NCBI GenBank assembly: GCA_030694835.1
Contig: JAUYUF010000012.1
Location: 1-7,362 of the forward strand
From: Flavobacteriaceae bacterium
Lineage (GTDB): Bacteria > Bacteroidota > Bacteroidia > Flavobacteriales > Flavobacteriaceae
Direction of reading: 5' to 3'
DNA: 7,362 bases
Position 1 is the stretch's first letter; each line of letters starts with the position of its first letter. The translations under genes were made by a program, and so were the position numbers. Shown here piece by piece: positions 1 to 7,090 of this stretch. The notes below the pieces were generated by a model. That model searched no databases. It was not told the origin of the DNA and saw nothing but the letters and a program-made list of their open reading frames with translations.

Positions 1-54
1 AAAGTATTTTTAGTTTTAATAAGTTTATTTGGTGTACAATTTTTGTATTCTCAA
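1..54 (+). other. Partial Sec signal peptide of the PorZ-like protein
   Basis: The first 18 codons, KVFLVLISLFGVQFLYSQ, form a leucine/valine/phenylalanine-rich h-region followed by YSQ and then ND. An SQ end is common at signal peptidase I sites in Bacteroidota. The lysine at codon 1 is probably part of the short n-region, so only an initiator Met and perhaps one or two residues are missing. There is no lipobox cysteine, which argues against a lipoprotein. Confidence 0.75.
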
Positions 55-2298
55 AATGATTATAGCCATAGCTGGGAGGATTTTTATTCGTATAACAACG
101 TCAAAGACTTTATTAAAGTAAACCAGAAATTATATGCATTATGTGATAATGCTGTTTTTATTTACGATACCAACTCAAAAGAAATATCAAAGCTTTCATC
201 AGTAAATGGGTTATCAGGCAGTACAACATCAGCAATTTATTATAGCCCAATTTTTAAAAAATTAATAATTGGTTATGATAATGGAGGTCTTGATATTGTT
301 GATGAAAACAATAAAATATCAATTGCTAACAATATCATTAATTTTAGTTTGGCAGCTGATAAGAGAATCAATCACATTACTGAATTACAAGGGAAACTTT
401 ATATAAGCACCTCATTTGCTATCGTAATTTTTGATTTACAGAAATTAGAATTTGGCGAAACTTTATTTATTGCAAACAACTCTGCAATGACAAAAGTAAA
501 TCAGATAGAAATATTTCAAAACATAATTTATGCTGCAACAGAAAATGGAATTTATAAAGCGGCTGTTAACAATCCGAATTTAATAGATTTTAACCAATGG
601 ATCAGATTTGGTGTTGGAAACTACGTCTCTATTAAAAAATTTAATAATGAATTATATACTGCGAATAGCAATATTTTATCTAAAATAATGCTTAATAATA
701 CTTTAATTTCTTCTAAGGTATTATCTTCAAACATAAAGAAATTAGAAGCTAATGAAACTTATTTAACAGCTTCCACACAAAGACAGGCATTTGTTTATGA
801 TTTAGGTTTAAATGAAATAGCTACTCCTTTTGCTGATATTAATTTTTATTTTGATTTAAATATAGCTTCTGTTTCCGACAACAAAATTTATTTAGGCACA
901 AAAGAGTTTGGAGTTTTAGAATCTCAGGTTCAAAATCCTCAAAGTTTTAATGAAATTCACCCAGACGGGCCAAACTCTAATCAACCTTTTTCTATAACAG
1001 CTCAAAATAATCATCTTTATGTAGTTTATGGAGGATATGATGGCGCCTACACCCCACTTTTGAGTAGATTTGGATTTAGTCATTTTAATGGTATATCATG
1101 GAAAAATATCCCTTATAACCAAGCATTTCCTGCAAGTAATTTGGTAAATGTTACTCTTAATCCAAATGATGAAAATAAAGCTTTTTTAAGTTCTTGGCAC
1201 GATGGAATGTTAGTAGTAGAAAACGATGTTGTAAAAAAGCAATGGAATCATTTAAATAGCGGATTAGAAAAATTAGATTTTCCGGCAGATCCAAATTATA
1301 TAAGTATCCGAATAAACGGTTCTGCTTTTGATAAACAAGGAAATTTATGGATTGCAAATGCTTGGGTTGATAAACGATTGAAGAAATATAGTTCTAGCGG
1401 CACTTGGAGTAGTTTTGATTTAAGTTCTCTAATGCAAAATCCAGCATTAGGTTTAAATGAATTAGTAATTGATAAAAATAATACCATTTGGATAGGGACG
1501 CGTAGAAATGGTGTTCTTGCTTTTAATGAAAATGGCAATAAGAAAAAATCACTTACAACTGAGCAAACTAAAGGAACACTTCCCGATTTAAATGTGCGAA
1601 CTGTAGTTGCTGATAACAATAACCGTATTTGGCTTGGAACTCAAAAAGGATTAGTTGTTTATAACAATGCCTCTGGAATATTTGATGCTTCAATTTATGA
1701 TGCAGAACCAATTATTATTGACGATGAAGGTATACCTAAAAGATTATTAGGAGAACAGACCATTAATTCAATTTCAATCGACGGTGCTGACAATAAATGG
1801 TTTGGAACTGATAATGGTGGCGTTATAAAAACAAATCCAAATGGAAAGAAAACCCTTGAAATATTTAATAAAGACAACTCTCCTTTACCATCAAATAGAA
1901 TACTTAAGATAAAAGTAGATAAGATTACTGGAAAGGTATATTTTGCGACAGATAAGGGGATTGTAGCTTATAAAAGTGGTGTTGTCCCATTTGGAGAATC
2001 TTTAACAGAAGTATATGCTTTTCCAAATCCGGTTTTAAAAAGCCATGAATTTGTTACAATTGATGGTAGAAACGGAGCCCATATCCCTAAAGGAACTAAT
2101 GTTAAAATTATTGATGCTGCAGGAAATTTGGTTTATGAAACCAATGTAGTTGAAGGCCAGGAATTAAGTGGAGGAAAAATCGTTTGGAATAAAACTAATT
2201 TAAATGGAAAAAAAGTTGCTTCAGGGGTTTATATAGTTTTGCTTTATAATGAAGATACTTCAGAAACCTCATCAGTGAAAATTGCAATTATCAATTAA
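1..2298 (+). CDS. porZ: PorZ-like type IX secretion system surface protein (5' end cut by window edge)
   Basis: The reading frame is open from base 1 and encodes KVFLVLISLFGVQFLYSQ, the hydrophobic part and SQ/N cleavage region of a signal peptide. The true start is therefore a codon or a few upstream of the window; the in-frame TTG at 43 lies inside the signal peptide and is not the start. About 765 codons are present, close to the size of Porphyromonas PorZ. An N-terminal propeller region (SWEDFYSYNNV, then FIYDTNSKEISKLSSVNGLSG) is followed by two-component-regulator-type blades: LWIANAW (1345), IWIGTRRNG (1486), IWLGTQKG (1627), KWFGTDNGG (1795), VYFATDKGI (1936). From about 2011 comes a T9SS type A C-terminal domain with FPNP (2020-2031), NGKKVASGVYIV and a KIAIIN end. 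Known for the family: PorZ sits on the cell surface in the PorU-PorV-PorQ-PorZ attachment complex and presents anionic LPS to the PorU sortase. That this protein does the same is inference; a generic T9SS-exported propeller protein is the alternative. Confidence 0.8.
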   Translation, partial: KVFLVLISLFGVQFLYSQNDYSHSWEDFYSYNNVKDFIKVNQKLYALCDNAVFIYDTNSKEISKLSSVNGLSGSTTSAIYYSPIFKKLIIGYDNGGLDIVDENNKISIANNIINFSLAADKRINHITELQGKLYISTSFAIVIFDLQKLEFGETLFIANNSAMTKVNQIEIFQNIIYAATENGIYKAAVNNPNLIDFNQWIRFGVGNYVSIKKFNNELYTANSNILSKIMLNNTLISSKVLSSNIKKLEANETYLTASTQRQAFVYDLGLNEIATPFADINFYFDLNIASVSDNKIYLGTKEFGVLESQVQNPQSFNEIHPDGPNSNQPFSITAQNNHLYVVYGGYDGAYTPLLSRFGFSHFNGISWKNIPYNQAFPASNLVNVTLNPNDENKAFLSSWHDGMLVVENDVVKKQWNHLNSGLEKLDFPADPNYISIRINGSAFDKQGNLWIANAWVDKRLKKYSSSGTWSSFDLSSLMQNPALGLNELVIDKNNTIWIGTRRNGVLAFNENGNKKKSLTTEQTKGTLPDLNVRTVVADNNNRIWLGTQKGLVVYNNASGIFDASIYDAEPIIIDDEGIPKRLLGEQTINSISIDGADNKWFGTDNGGVIKTNPNGKKTLEIFNKDNSPLPSNRILKIKVDKITGKVYFATDKGIVAYKSGVVPFGESLTEVYAFPNPVLKSHEFVTIDGRNGAHIPKGTNVKIIDAAGNLVYETNVVEGQELSGGKIVWNKTNLNGKKVASGVYIVLLYNEDTSETSSVKIAIIN
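2011..2295 (+). other. T9SS type A C-terminal sorting domain of the PorZ-like protein
   Basis: The last ~95 residues have the layout of the Por secretion tail: VYAFPNPV at the start (FPNP at 2020-2031), a VKIIDAAGNLVYET strand pair, a W-containing segment (KIVWNKTNLNGKKVASGVYIV), and a short lysine-containing end, KIAIIN. In most T9SS cargo this domain is a translocation signal removed by PorU. In P. gingivalis PorZ it is reported to be retained. Which fate applies here cannot be read from the sequence. Confidence 0.85.
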
Positions 2299-3015
2299 AT
2301 GATCGTATCAACCAAAGCAGTCGTTATTCATACTATAAAATATGGTGATACAAGTTTAATTGTAAAACTTTATACCCAAACAGATGGAATAAAATCATAT
2401 TTAATCAAAGGTGCTTTTAGTTCTAAAAGTAAGTTTAAGGTGGCTTATTTTCAACCATTAACATTATTAGATATTGAAGCAAGTCATAATAATAAAGGAA
2501 CTTTAAATTCATTAAAAGAAGTACGAGTTCATTATCATTATCAAACAATTCCAACCAATATTGTCAAACAAACAATTCTGATGTTTTTGGCTGAAGTGCT
2601 CAATTCAGCATTGATTGAAGAGGGAAATCACGAAACATTATTTGATTATCTAAACTCTGCTTTAACATGGTTGGATACTCATGATAAAACCTCTAACTTC
2701 CATTTATTATTTCTTTTAAACCTTTCAAAATATTTAGGATTTTACCCTGAAACAAAAATGAATGAAGCCAGTTATTTTGATTTAACCGAAGGTAAATTTT
2801 CAAACAATTTATCTGTTGGAGAAGTTATAAATAATGAAGATTTAAAACTTTTTAAAAGTTTATTAGGCACAAATTTTGATAGTATTGAGCAGTTGAAACT
2901 AAATAGCCAAATAAGACAACAGTTATTAACTGTTTTGATTCATTATTACGAATTACATATAAGTGGATTTAAAAAACCAAAATCATTACCCATATTAAAA
3001 TCGATTTTTGAATAG
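2299..3015 (+). CDS. recO: DNA repair protein RecO
   Basis: The product has 238 residues, close to the 242 of E. coli RecO. Residues 1-80 match the N-terminal OB-fold (TKAVVIHTIKYGDTSLIVKLYT, then GIKSYLIKGAFSSKSK, a basic DNA-contacting stretch). Residues ~81-238 form the helical domain, with LLNLSKYLGFYP at 139-150, YFDLTEGKF at 159-167 and a C-terminal HYYELHISGFKKPKSLPILK. Known for the family: RecO binds ssDNA and SSB, anneals complementary strands and, with RecR, loads RecA at gaps. The protein contains no cysteine at all, so it cannot form the zinc site found in Deinococcus-type RecO. The ATG at 2299 follows the upstream stop TAA (2296-2298) with no intervening base and no Shine-Dalgarno sequence, so translation is probably coupled to porZ. 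The start is fixed by homology of MIVSTKAVVIHT to RecO N-termini. Confidence 0.93.
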   Translation: MIVSTKAVVIHTIKYGDTSLIVKLYTQTDGIKSYLIKGAFSSKSKFKVAYFQPLTLLDIEASHNNKGTLNSLKEVRVHYHYQTIPTNIVKQTILMFLAEVLNSALIEEGNHETLFDYLNSALTWLDTHDKTSNFHLLFLLNLSKYLGFYPETKMNEASYFDLTEGKFSNNLSVGEVINNEDLKLFKSLLGTNFDSIEQLKLNSQIRQQLLTVLIHYYELHISGFKKPKSLPILKSIFE

Positions 3016-3018
3016 TAT

Positions 3019-3075
3019 ATGAAAAGAATTTTATTTTTACTCCTGATCATCTTCGCCTTTAAAGGCCAATCTCAA
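3019..3075 (+). other. Sec signal peptide of the TonB-dependent receptor
   Basis: Residues 1-19 are MKRILFLLLIIFAFKGQSQ: a short basic n-region (KR), an eleven-residue hydrophobic core and a polar GQSQ end before TVKII. The SQ/T junction matches the usual Bacteroidota cleavage pattern. It also supports the ATG at 3019 as the true start. Confidence 0.85.
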
Positions 3076-5469
3076 ACTGTTAAGATTATAGATTTTGATA
3101 CTGAAATACCTATTGAAAATGTTACAATTTATAATGAGACTAAAATTATTATAAACCACACCAATAAAGAAGGAAAAGCAAATCTTTCTGAATATCAAGA
3201 ATCAGATATATTATCTTTTAATCATATCGGATATGTAGAAATTGAAGTGCTAAAAAAAGATTTAAAATCGATTAACTATATTGTTAAACTTCATAAAAAA
3301 TCATTACAATTAGATGAAGTTGTTCTTTCAGTTTCACGTGATGTTGAAAAAAAGACAAGAATTGCAGAACAAGTTTCGGTTATTACTTCAGCTGAAATTG
3401 TTCAAAAATCTCCACAAACTAGTGCTGATTTGTTAGCCACAATCTCTGGAGTTCGAGTACAAAAAACACAGTTGGGAGGAGGAAGTCCCGTAATTAGAGG
3501 GATGGAAGCTAACCGCGTTCTTCTAGTTGTAGATGGAATTAGAATGAATAATGCTATTTACAGAACTGGTCATCTTCAAAATTCAATTACAGTTTCGCCA
3601 ACAGTACTGGAACGAACAGAAATTATTTACGGACCATCCTCAGTAATTTATGGATCAGATGCTTTAGGAGGTGTAATTAATTACTTCACCAAAACACCAG
3701 AAATCAATAAAGAAAATAAAATAAACGCCACTTATTTATCACGTTACAGTTCAGTAAATGATGAAAATACAAATTATTTTGATTTAGAGTTAAGTTTTAA
3801 TAAATGGGCTTCATTAACCGCAGTTTCTTATTCTGATTTTGGTGATTTAACAATGGGTAAAAAAAGAAATCACGGATTTAAAGATTGGGGTAAAGTATTT
3901 TTATATTCTGATAACACCAACACTTATTACAACTCAAATGGTGTAACGAATCCTGACGCTAATACTCAAAAAAATACGGGATACAACCAATTAGACATTC
4001 TTCAAAAATTTTATATTCCGCTTACTAAAAAGGCTGATCTTACTTTTAATATTCAATATTCCACCTCTTCCAATATTCCAAATTTTTCAAATTTAGGAGA
4101 GATTGTTAACGGAAAATTGAGATATGCAGAAGCGTACTATGGTCCACAAAATCGATTTTTAGCATCATCTAATTTACACTTTAACCCAGATTATAGTTGG
4201 CTTGAAAAAGTGTCTTTAACTTTTGCATTTCAACAAATTGAAGAATCTCGAATTGAACGAAGAATGAATAGTTTAGATCGTTATAATCGTTATGAAAATG
4301 TTGATGTTTATAGTGTTAATGGTGATTTTTCTATTCCGTTGGATAAGCCTAAAAACAGAATTCTTTCTTACGGTTTTGAATTAACTCATAATGAAGTTAC
4401 TTCTAATGCTTTTGGTAAAACAATTGCCATAAATGGAAATAAAATAACTGGTTTCTCAAGTGATTTTGTAATTCAATCTCGTTATCCTGATGGTGGGAGT
4501 AAATATTCTAGCAGCGCATTATATGCTAATTATCGCCAAGATTTAAATAGTAAATCAACCCTCAATACAGGATTAAGATATACTGCTACTTTTTTAAATG
4601 CCCGTTGGGTTGATAAAACATTTATTACACTTCCAGACATGGATGTGTATACAGATAATGATGCTTTTACAGCAACTGTCGGTTACATTTATAAACCTAC
4701 TACTATGTGGCAAATAAACAGTGTTTTATCATCTGGATTTCGTTCGCCTAACATTGATGATATTGGAAAAATAAGATATAAAAATGGTCAAGTTACTGTT
4801 CCAAACATTTATTTAAAACCCGAATATGCATATAATGCTGAAATAGGAATTATTAAATATTTCAACAATAAAACTTTTCAGATAGGTATTAATACTTACT
4901 ACACATTACTTCATAATTATATTGCTCGTGGAGACTTTGCAATGAACGGTCAAAATACCCTTATATATGACGGAGTTAGTGCATCTACCTATGCTAATAT
5001 TAATAATAAAAATGCTTACATAACTGGTGGAACTTTTAACTATCAAGGATTAATAACAAAAAACTTTAAAACAAAAGGTTCATTAACTTATACTAAAGGA
5101 AGAAGTTATGATAAAAAACTGCCTTTGTCTTCCATTCCTCCAATATTTGGTGATATAGAATTGAGTTATACTCAACAAAAATTCCAAACAACATTAAATT
5201 ATAGATTTAATTTGGCTAAAAAATTAAATGATTACACTTTTGAAGGCGAAGATAATATTGAACAAACTCCTTTTATTACAGAAACAGGTAAGTATTACGG
5301 CACACCAAAATGGGGAACATTTAATTTCAACTCTTCCTATCAATTTTCAAAAAATATTAGTGCAATATTTAAAGTTGATAATATTTTTGATATTCATTAC
5401 AAAGAATTTGCATCATCAATTAGTGCTCCAGGAAGAAATTATGTAATAAGTATGCTATTTAAAATATAA
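3019..5469 (+). CDS. TonB-dependent outer-membrane receptor, haem/hemoglobin-receptor-like
   Basis: The product has 816 residues. A signal peptide MKRILFLLLIIFAFKGQSQ precedes a carboxypeptidase-regulatory-like domain (about 20-93), as in many Bacteroidota receptors. LDEVVLSVSR (98-107) is the likely TonB-box region. The plug (~110-229) contains GGGSPVIRGMEANRVLLVVDGIRM (153-176), LERTEIIYGPSSVIYGSDALGGVIN (up to 221). The rest is a 22-stranded-type barrel ending VDNIFDIHYKEF, PGRNYVISMLFKI, typical of the family. FRSP (574-577) and NIYLKPE (596-602) sit where haem/hemoglobin and transferrin receptors carry FRAP and NPDL-type boxes, but no histidine lies between them, so haem as ligand is uncertain; an iron chelate, vitamin B12 or metal is possible. 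The ATG lies 3 nt after the recO stop, so it is the third gene of the unit, and a hairpin follows its stop. No SusD-like partner is present, arguing against a glycan-uptake system. Confidence 0.92.
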   Translation: MKRILFLLLIIFAFKGQSQTVKIIDFDTEIPIENVTIYNETKIIINHTNKEGKANLSEYQESDILSFNHIGYVEIEVLKKDLKSINYIVKLHKKSLQLDEVVLSVSRDVEKKTRIAEQVSVITSAEIVQKSPQTSADLLATISGVRVQKTQLGGGSPVIRGMEANRVLLVVDGIRMNNAIYRTGHLQNSITVSPTVLERTEIIYGPSSVIYGSDALGGVINYFTKTPEINKENKINATYLSRYSSVNDENTNYFDLELSFNKWASLTAVSYSDFGDLTMGKKRNHGFKDWGKVFLYSDNTNTYYNSNGVTNPDANTQKNTGYNQLDILQKFYIPLTKKADLTFNIQYSTSSNIPNFSNLGEIVNGKLRYAEAYYGPQNRFLASSNLHFNPDYSWLEKVSLTFAFQQIEESRIERRMNSLDRYNRYENVDVYSVNGDFSIPLDKPKNRILSYGFELTHNEVTSNAFGKTIAINGNKITGFSSDFVIQSRYPDGGSKYSSSALYANYRQDLNSKSTLNTGLRYTATFLNARWVDKTFITLPDMDVYTDNDAFTATVGYIYKPTTMWQINSVLSSGFRSPNIDDIGKIRYKNGQVTVPNIYLKPEYAYNAEIGIIKYFNNKTFQIGINTYYTLLHNYIARGDFAMNGQNTLIYDGVSASTYANINNKNAYITGGTFNYQGLITKNFKTKGSLTYTKGRSYDKKLPLSSIPPIFGDIELSYTQQKFQTTLNYRFNLAKKLNDYTFEGEDNIEQTPFITETGKYYGTPKWGTFNFNSSYQFSKNISAIFKVDNIFDIHYKEFASSISAPGRNYVISMLFKI

Positions 5470-5493
5470 AAAATTTTGCCCAGAAACTTAAGG

Positions 5494-5528
5494 TAATAAT
5501 AAAAGGGGCTAAGCCCCTTTTATTATTA
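5494..5528. terminator. Bidirectional intrinsic terminator between convergent genes
   Basis: A perfect 16-bp inverted repeat has arms at 5494-5509 (TAATAATAAAAGGGGC) and 5513-5528 with a 3-nt loop, TAA. The GC part (GGGGC/GCCCC) closes the loop, and the outer part is A on one arm and T on the other, so each strand reads GC stem, then TTTT. It lies 24 nt after the receptor stop (5469) and 19 nt beyond the dehydrogenase stop (5548), and no other hairpin is seen between these convergent genes. It should therefore end both transcripts. Confidence 0.88.
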
Positions 5529-5547
5529 ATATAAAAATAGAAATAGT

Positions 5548-6726
5548 TTATTTAAAAGCAGGTATTCCAGTTACATCAAATCCAGTGATAAGTAGGTGAA
5601 TATCATGTGTGCCTTCATAGGTAATTACACTCTCTAAATTCATCATATGTCTCATAATTGAATAATCACCAGTAATTCCCATGGCTCCTAACACTTGACG
5701 GGCTTCTCGTGCAATTTCCAAAGCCATATTTACATTATTACGTTTTGCCATAGAAATGTGAGCAGAAGTCGCTCTTCCTTCATCGCGTAATTGCCCAAGT
5801 CTAAATGTTAAAAATTGAGCTTTCGTAATTTCAGTGATCATTTCCGCTAATTTCTTTTGTTGTAATTGAAATGAAGCAATTGGTTTTCCAAACTGAATAC
5901 GTTCTTTTGAGTATCGTAAAGCAGTATCATAACAATCCATTGCTGCACCAATGGCGCCCCAAGCAATTCCATAACGAGCAGAATCTAAACAAAGTAAAGG
6001 AGCTCCTAATCCATCTTTATGAGGTAAAATATAATCTTTCGGAATTTTTACATTATCAAAAATTAATTCTCCAGTTGATGAAGCTCTTAAAGACCATTTA
6101 TTGTGCGTTTCTGGAGTGGTAAACCCTTCCATTCCTCTTTCTACAATAAGTCCTTTAATTCTTCCAGTTTCATCTTTTGCCCAAACTACTGCAATATCAG
6201 CAAAAGGAGCATTTGAAATCCACATTTTGGCACCATTTAATAAATAATGGTCTCCCATATCTTTAATCTTGGTTTCCATTCCGCCAGGATTTGAACCGTG
6301 ATTTGGTTCAGTTAAGCCAAAACATCCCATTAATTCACCACTAGCTAATTTTGGAAGATATTTCCTTTTTTGTTCTTCAGAACCAAATTTATAAATAGGA
6401 TACATCACTAAAGAAGATTGAACAGATGCAGTAGACCGCACCCCAGAGTCACCACGTTCAATTTCTTGCATTATTAATCCGTAGCTAATTTGGTCTAAAC
6501 CCGCTCCTCCATATTCTTCCGGAATATAGGGTCCAAAGGCACCAATTTCAGCTAATCCTTGAATAATAGAAGTTGGAAATTCTGCTTTTTGAGCAGCTTC
6601 TTCAATAATTGGGGTTACAGATCTTTTAACCCATTCACGGGCAGCATCTCTTACGAGCTTATGTTCATCGGATAATAAATCATCTAAAAAGTAATAATCC
6701 GGTGCTTGAAATAAATCTTGAGCCAT
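5548..6726 (-). CDS. gcdH: Glutaryl-CoA dehydrogenase (acyl-CoA dehydrogenase family, probably decarboxylating)
   Basis: The 392-residue product spans a complete acyl-CoA dehydrogenase: N-terminal helical domain, a middle beta domain from about 134 (GCFGLTEPNHGSNP, 134-147; MWISNAP, 168-174) and a C-terminal helical domain (RYGIAWGAIGA, 251-261; RIQFGKPI, 276-283; QVLGAMGI, 344-351; YEGTHDIH, 370-377). The segment SVQSSLVMYPIY (101-112), RASSTGE and RYGIAWG closely resemble human glutaryl-CoA dehydrogenase as I recall it. E371 is the expected catalytic base. R97 matches the arginine that binds the glutaryl carboxylate, and E90, S101 and Y370 match other substrate-pocket residues (Glu87, Ser98, Tyr369 in human numbering). 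The enzyme would turn glutaryl-CoA into crotonyl-CoA and CO2, passing electrons from FAD to ETF, in lysine, tryptophan or aromatic breakdown. It is alone on its strand, with a promoter-like element just upstream. Position 146 is Asn where the family usually has Asp (GSD). Confidence 0.92.
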   Translation of the reverse strand: MAQDLFQAPDYYFLDDLLSDEHKLVRDAAREWVKRSVTPIIEEAAQKAEFPTSIIQGLAEIGAFGPYIPEEYGGAGLDQISYGLIMQEIERGDSGVRSTASVQSSLVMYPIYKFGSEEQKRKYLPKLASGELMGCFGLTEPNHGSNPGGMETKIKDMGDHYLLNGAKMWISNAPFADIAVVWAKDETGRIKGLIVERGMEGFTTPETHNKWSLRASSTGELIFDNVKIPKDYILPHKDGLGAPLLCLDSARYGIAWGAIGAAMDCYDTALRYSKERIQFGKPIASFQLQQKKLAEMITEITKAQFLTFRLGQLRDEGRATSAHISMAKRNNVNMALEIAREARQVLGAMGITGDYSIMRHMMNLESVITYEGTHDIHLLITGFDVTGIPAFK

Positions 6727-6742
6727 CTTTTTTTATTTTTTT

Positions 6743-6750
6743 CAAAGTTA
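6743..6750 (-). promoter_or_regulatory. Candidate -7 promoter element for the glutaryl-CoA dehydrogenase gene
   Basis: On the - strand this reads TAACTTTG, an exact match to the Bacteroidota -7 consensus TAnnTTTG. It ends 16 nt before the ATG (6726), which would give a leader of roughly 10 nt, A-rich (AAATAAAAAAAAG) and without a Shine-Dalgarno sequence. No TTG is seen at the expected -33 spacing of about 19-21 nt, so the assignment rests on one box. Confidence 0.5.
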
Positions 6751-6941
6751 CATATTCTAGGATTCTTTTTATTAGTTTAAAAAAAAACTTAGTGAATTTT
6801 AACTAAAGACAAAGTAACATTTATTGCAAAATAATTAGTCTATTTTACAAATATGACTTTTTAGTATTTAGAATCAGTTTAATTAAGGATAAATAAAAAT
6901 TTAAAATATTGATATTCAGTGGTTAATAAAATTATAAAAAG

Positions 6942-6953
6942 TGATTTTTATCA
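6942..6953. promoter_or_regulatory. FNR/CRP-family-like palindrome (TGAT-TTTT-ATCA)
   Basis: The 12 bases form a perfect dyad TGAT-N4-ATCA, the core of the FNR-type site TTGAT-N4-ATCAA; the flanking positions are G and T rather than T and A, so the full consensus is not met. It also sits in a weak AT hairpin (ATAAAAA at 6934-6940, TTTTTAT at 6945-6951). It lies 225 bp upstream of the Tat-signal gene and 215 bp upstream of the dehydrogenase start, so which gene it would control is unclear. In such AT-rich DNA a chance match is quite possible. Confidence 0.25.
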
Positions 6954-7090
6954 TATTTTAAATGATGTATAATTGTTTAAATTTACGAATGAAAAATAAA
7001 GCTTTGCTAGCAATTTAAGTATTTTAAAGAATTTCTCTACCGAAATTATTTTATTAAGTTTAATAATCGTGCAAATATTTACATTCTAAA

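Noticed and set aside
1157..1619. Two overlapping open frames on the - strand inside porZ (66 and 107 codons)
   Set aside because: They lie wholly within the well-supported propeller gene, show no recognisable domain and overlap one another; they are by-products of the coding frame on the other strand.
1695..1877. 60-codon open frame on the - strand inside porZ
   Set aside because: It is antisense to the conserved KWFGTDNGG blade, with no start context or recognisable protein features.
1345..1980. Hybrid two-component sensor, because of the regulator-propeller repeats in the first gene
   Set aside because: No transmembrane helix, histidine kinase or response-regulator domain follows the propeller; the protein ends in a T9SS sorting domain instead.
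5228..5446. 72-codon open frame on the + strand overlapping the receptor 3' end
   Set aside because: It is in another frame of the barrel-encoding sequence that includes the conserved VDNIFDIHYKEF end; its leucine/isoleucine-rich product resembles a frame-shifted translation.
3019..5469. SusC-type polysaccharide-utilisation receptor
   Set aside because: The length (816 residues) is shorter than typical SusC proteins, no SusD-like gene follows, no glycoside hydrolase is nearby, and the plug and barrel motifs fit the haem/siderophore-type receptors better.
5871..6122. 83-codon open frame on the + strand antisense to the dehydrogenase
   Set aside because: It is antisense to the conserved RYGIAWG and RIQFGKPI coding region and has no recognisable domain.
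6934..6951. AT-only hairpin ATAAAAA-GTGA-TTTTTAT as a terminator or RNA element
   Set aside because: The 7-bp stem has no G-C pair and lies between divergent promoters rather than after a gene; chance formation in AT-rich DNA is likely.
6962..7018. 18-codon frame beginning ATG ATG in the intergenic region (MMYNCLNLRMKNKALLAI)
   Set aside because: It is too short, has no ribosome-binding or promoter support of its own, and frames of this size are expected by chance; a leader peptide cannot be excluded but nothing supports one.
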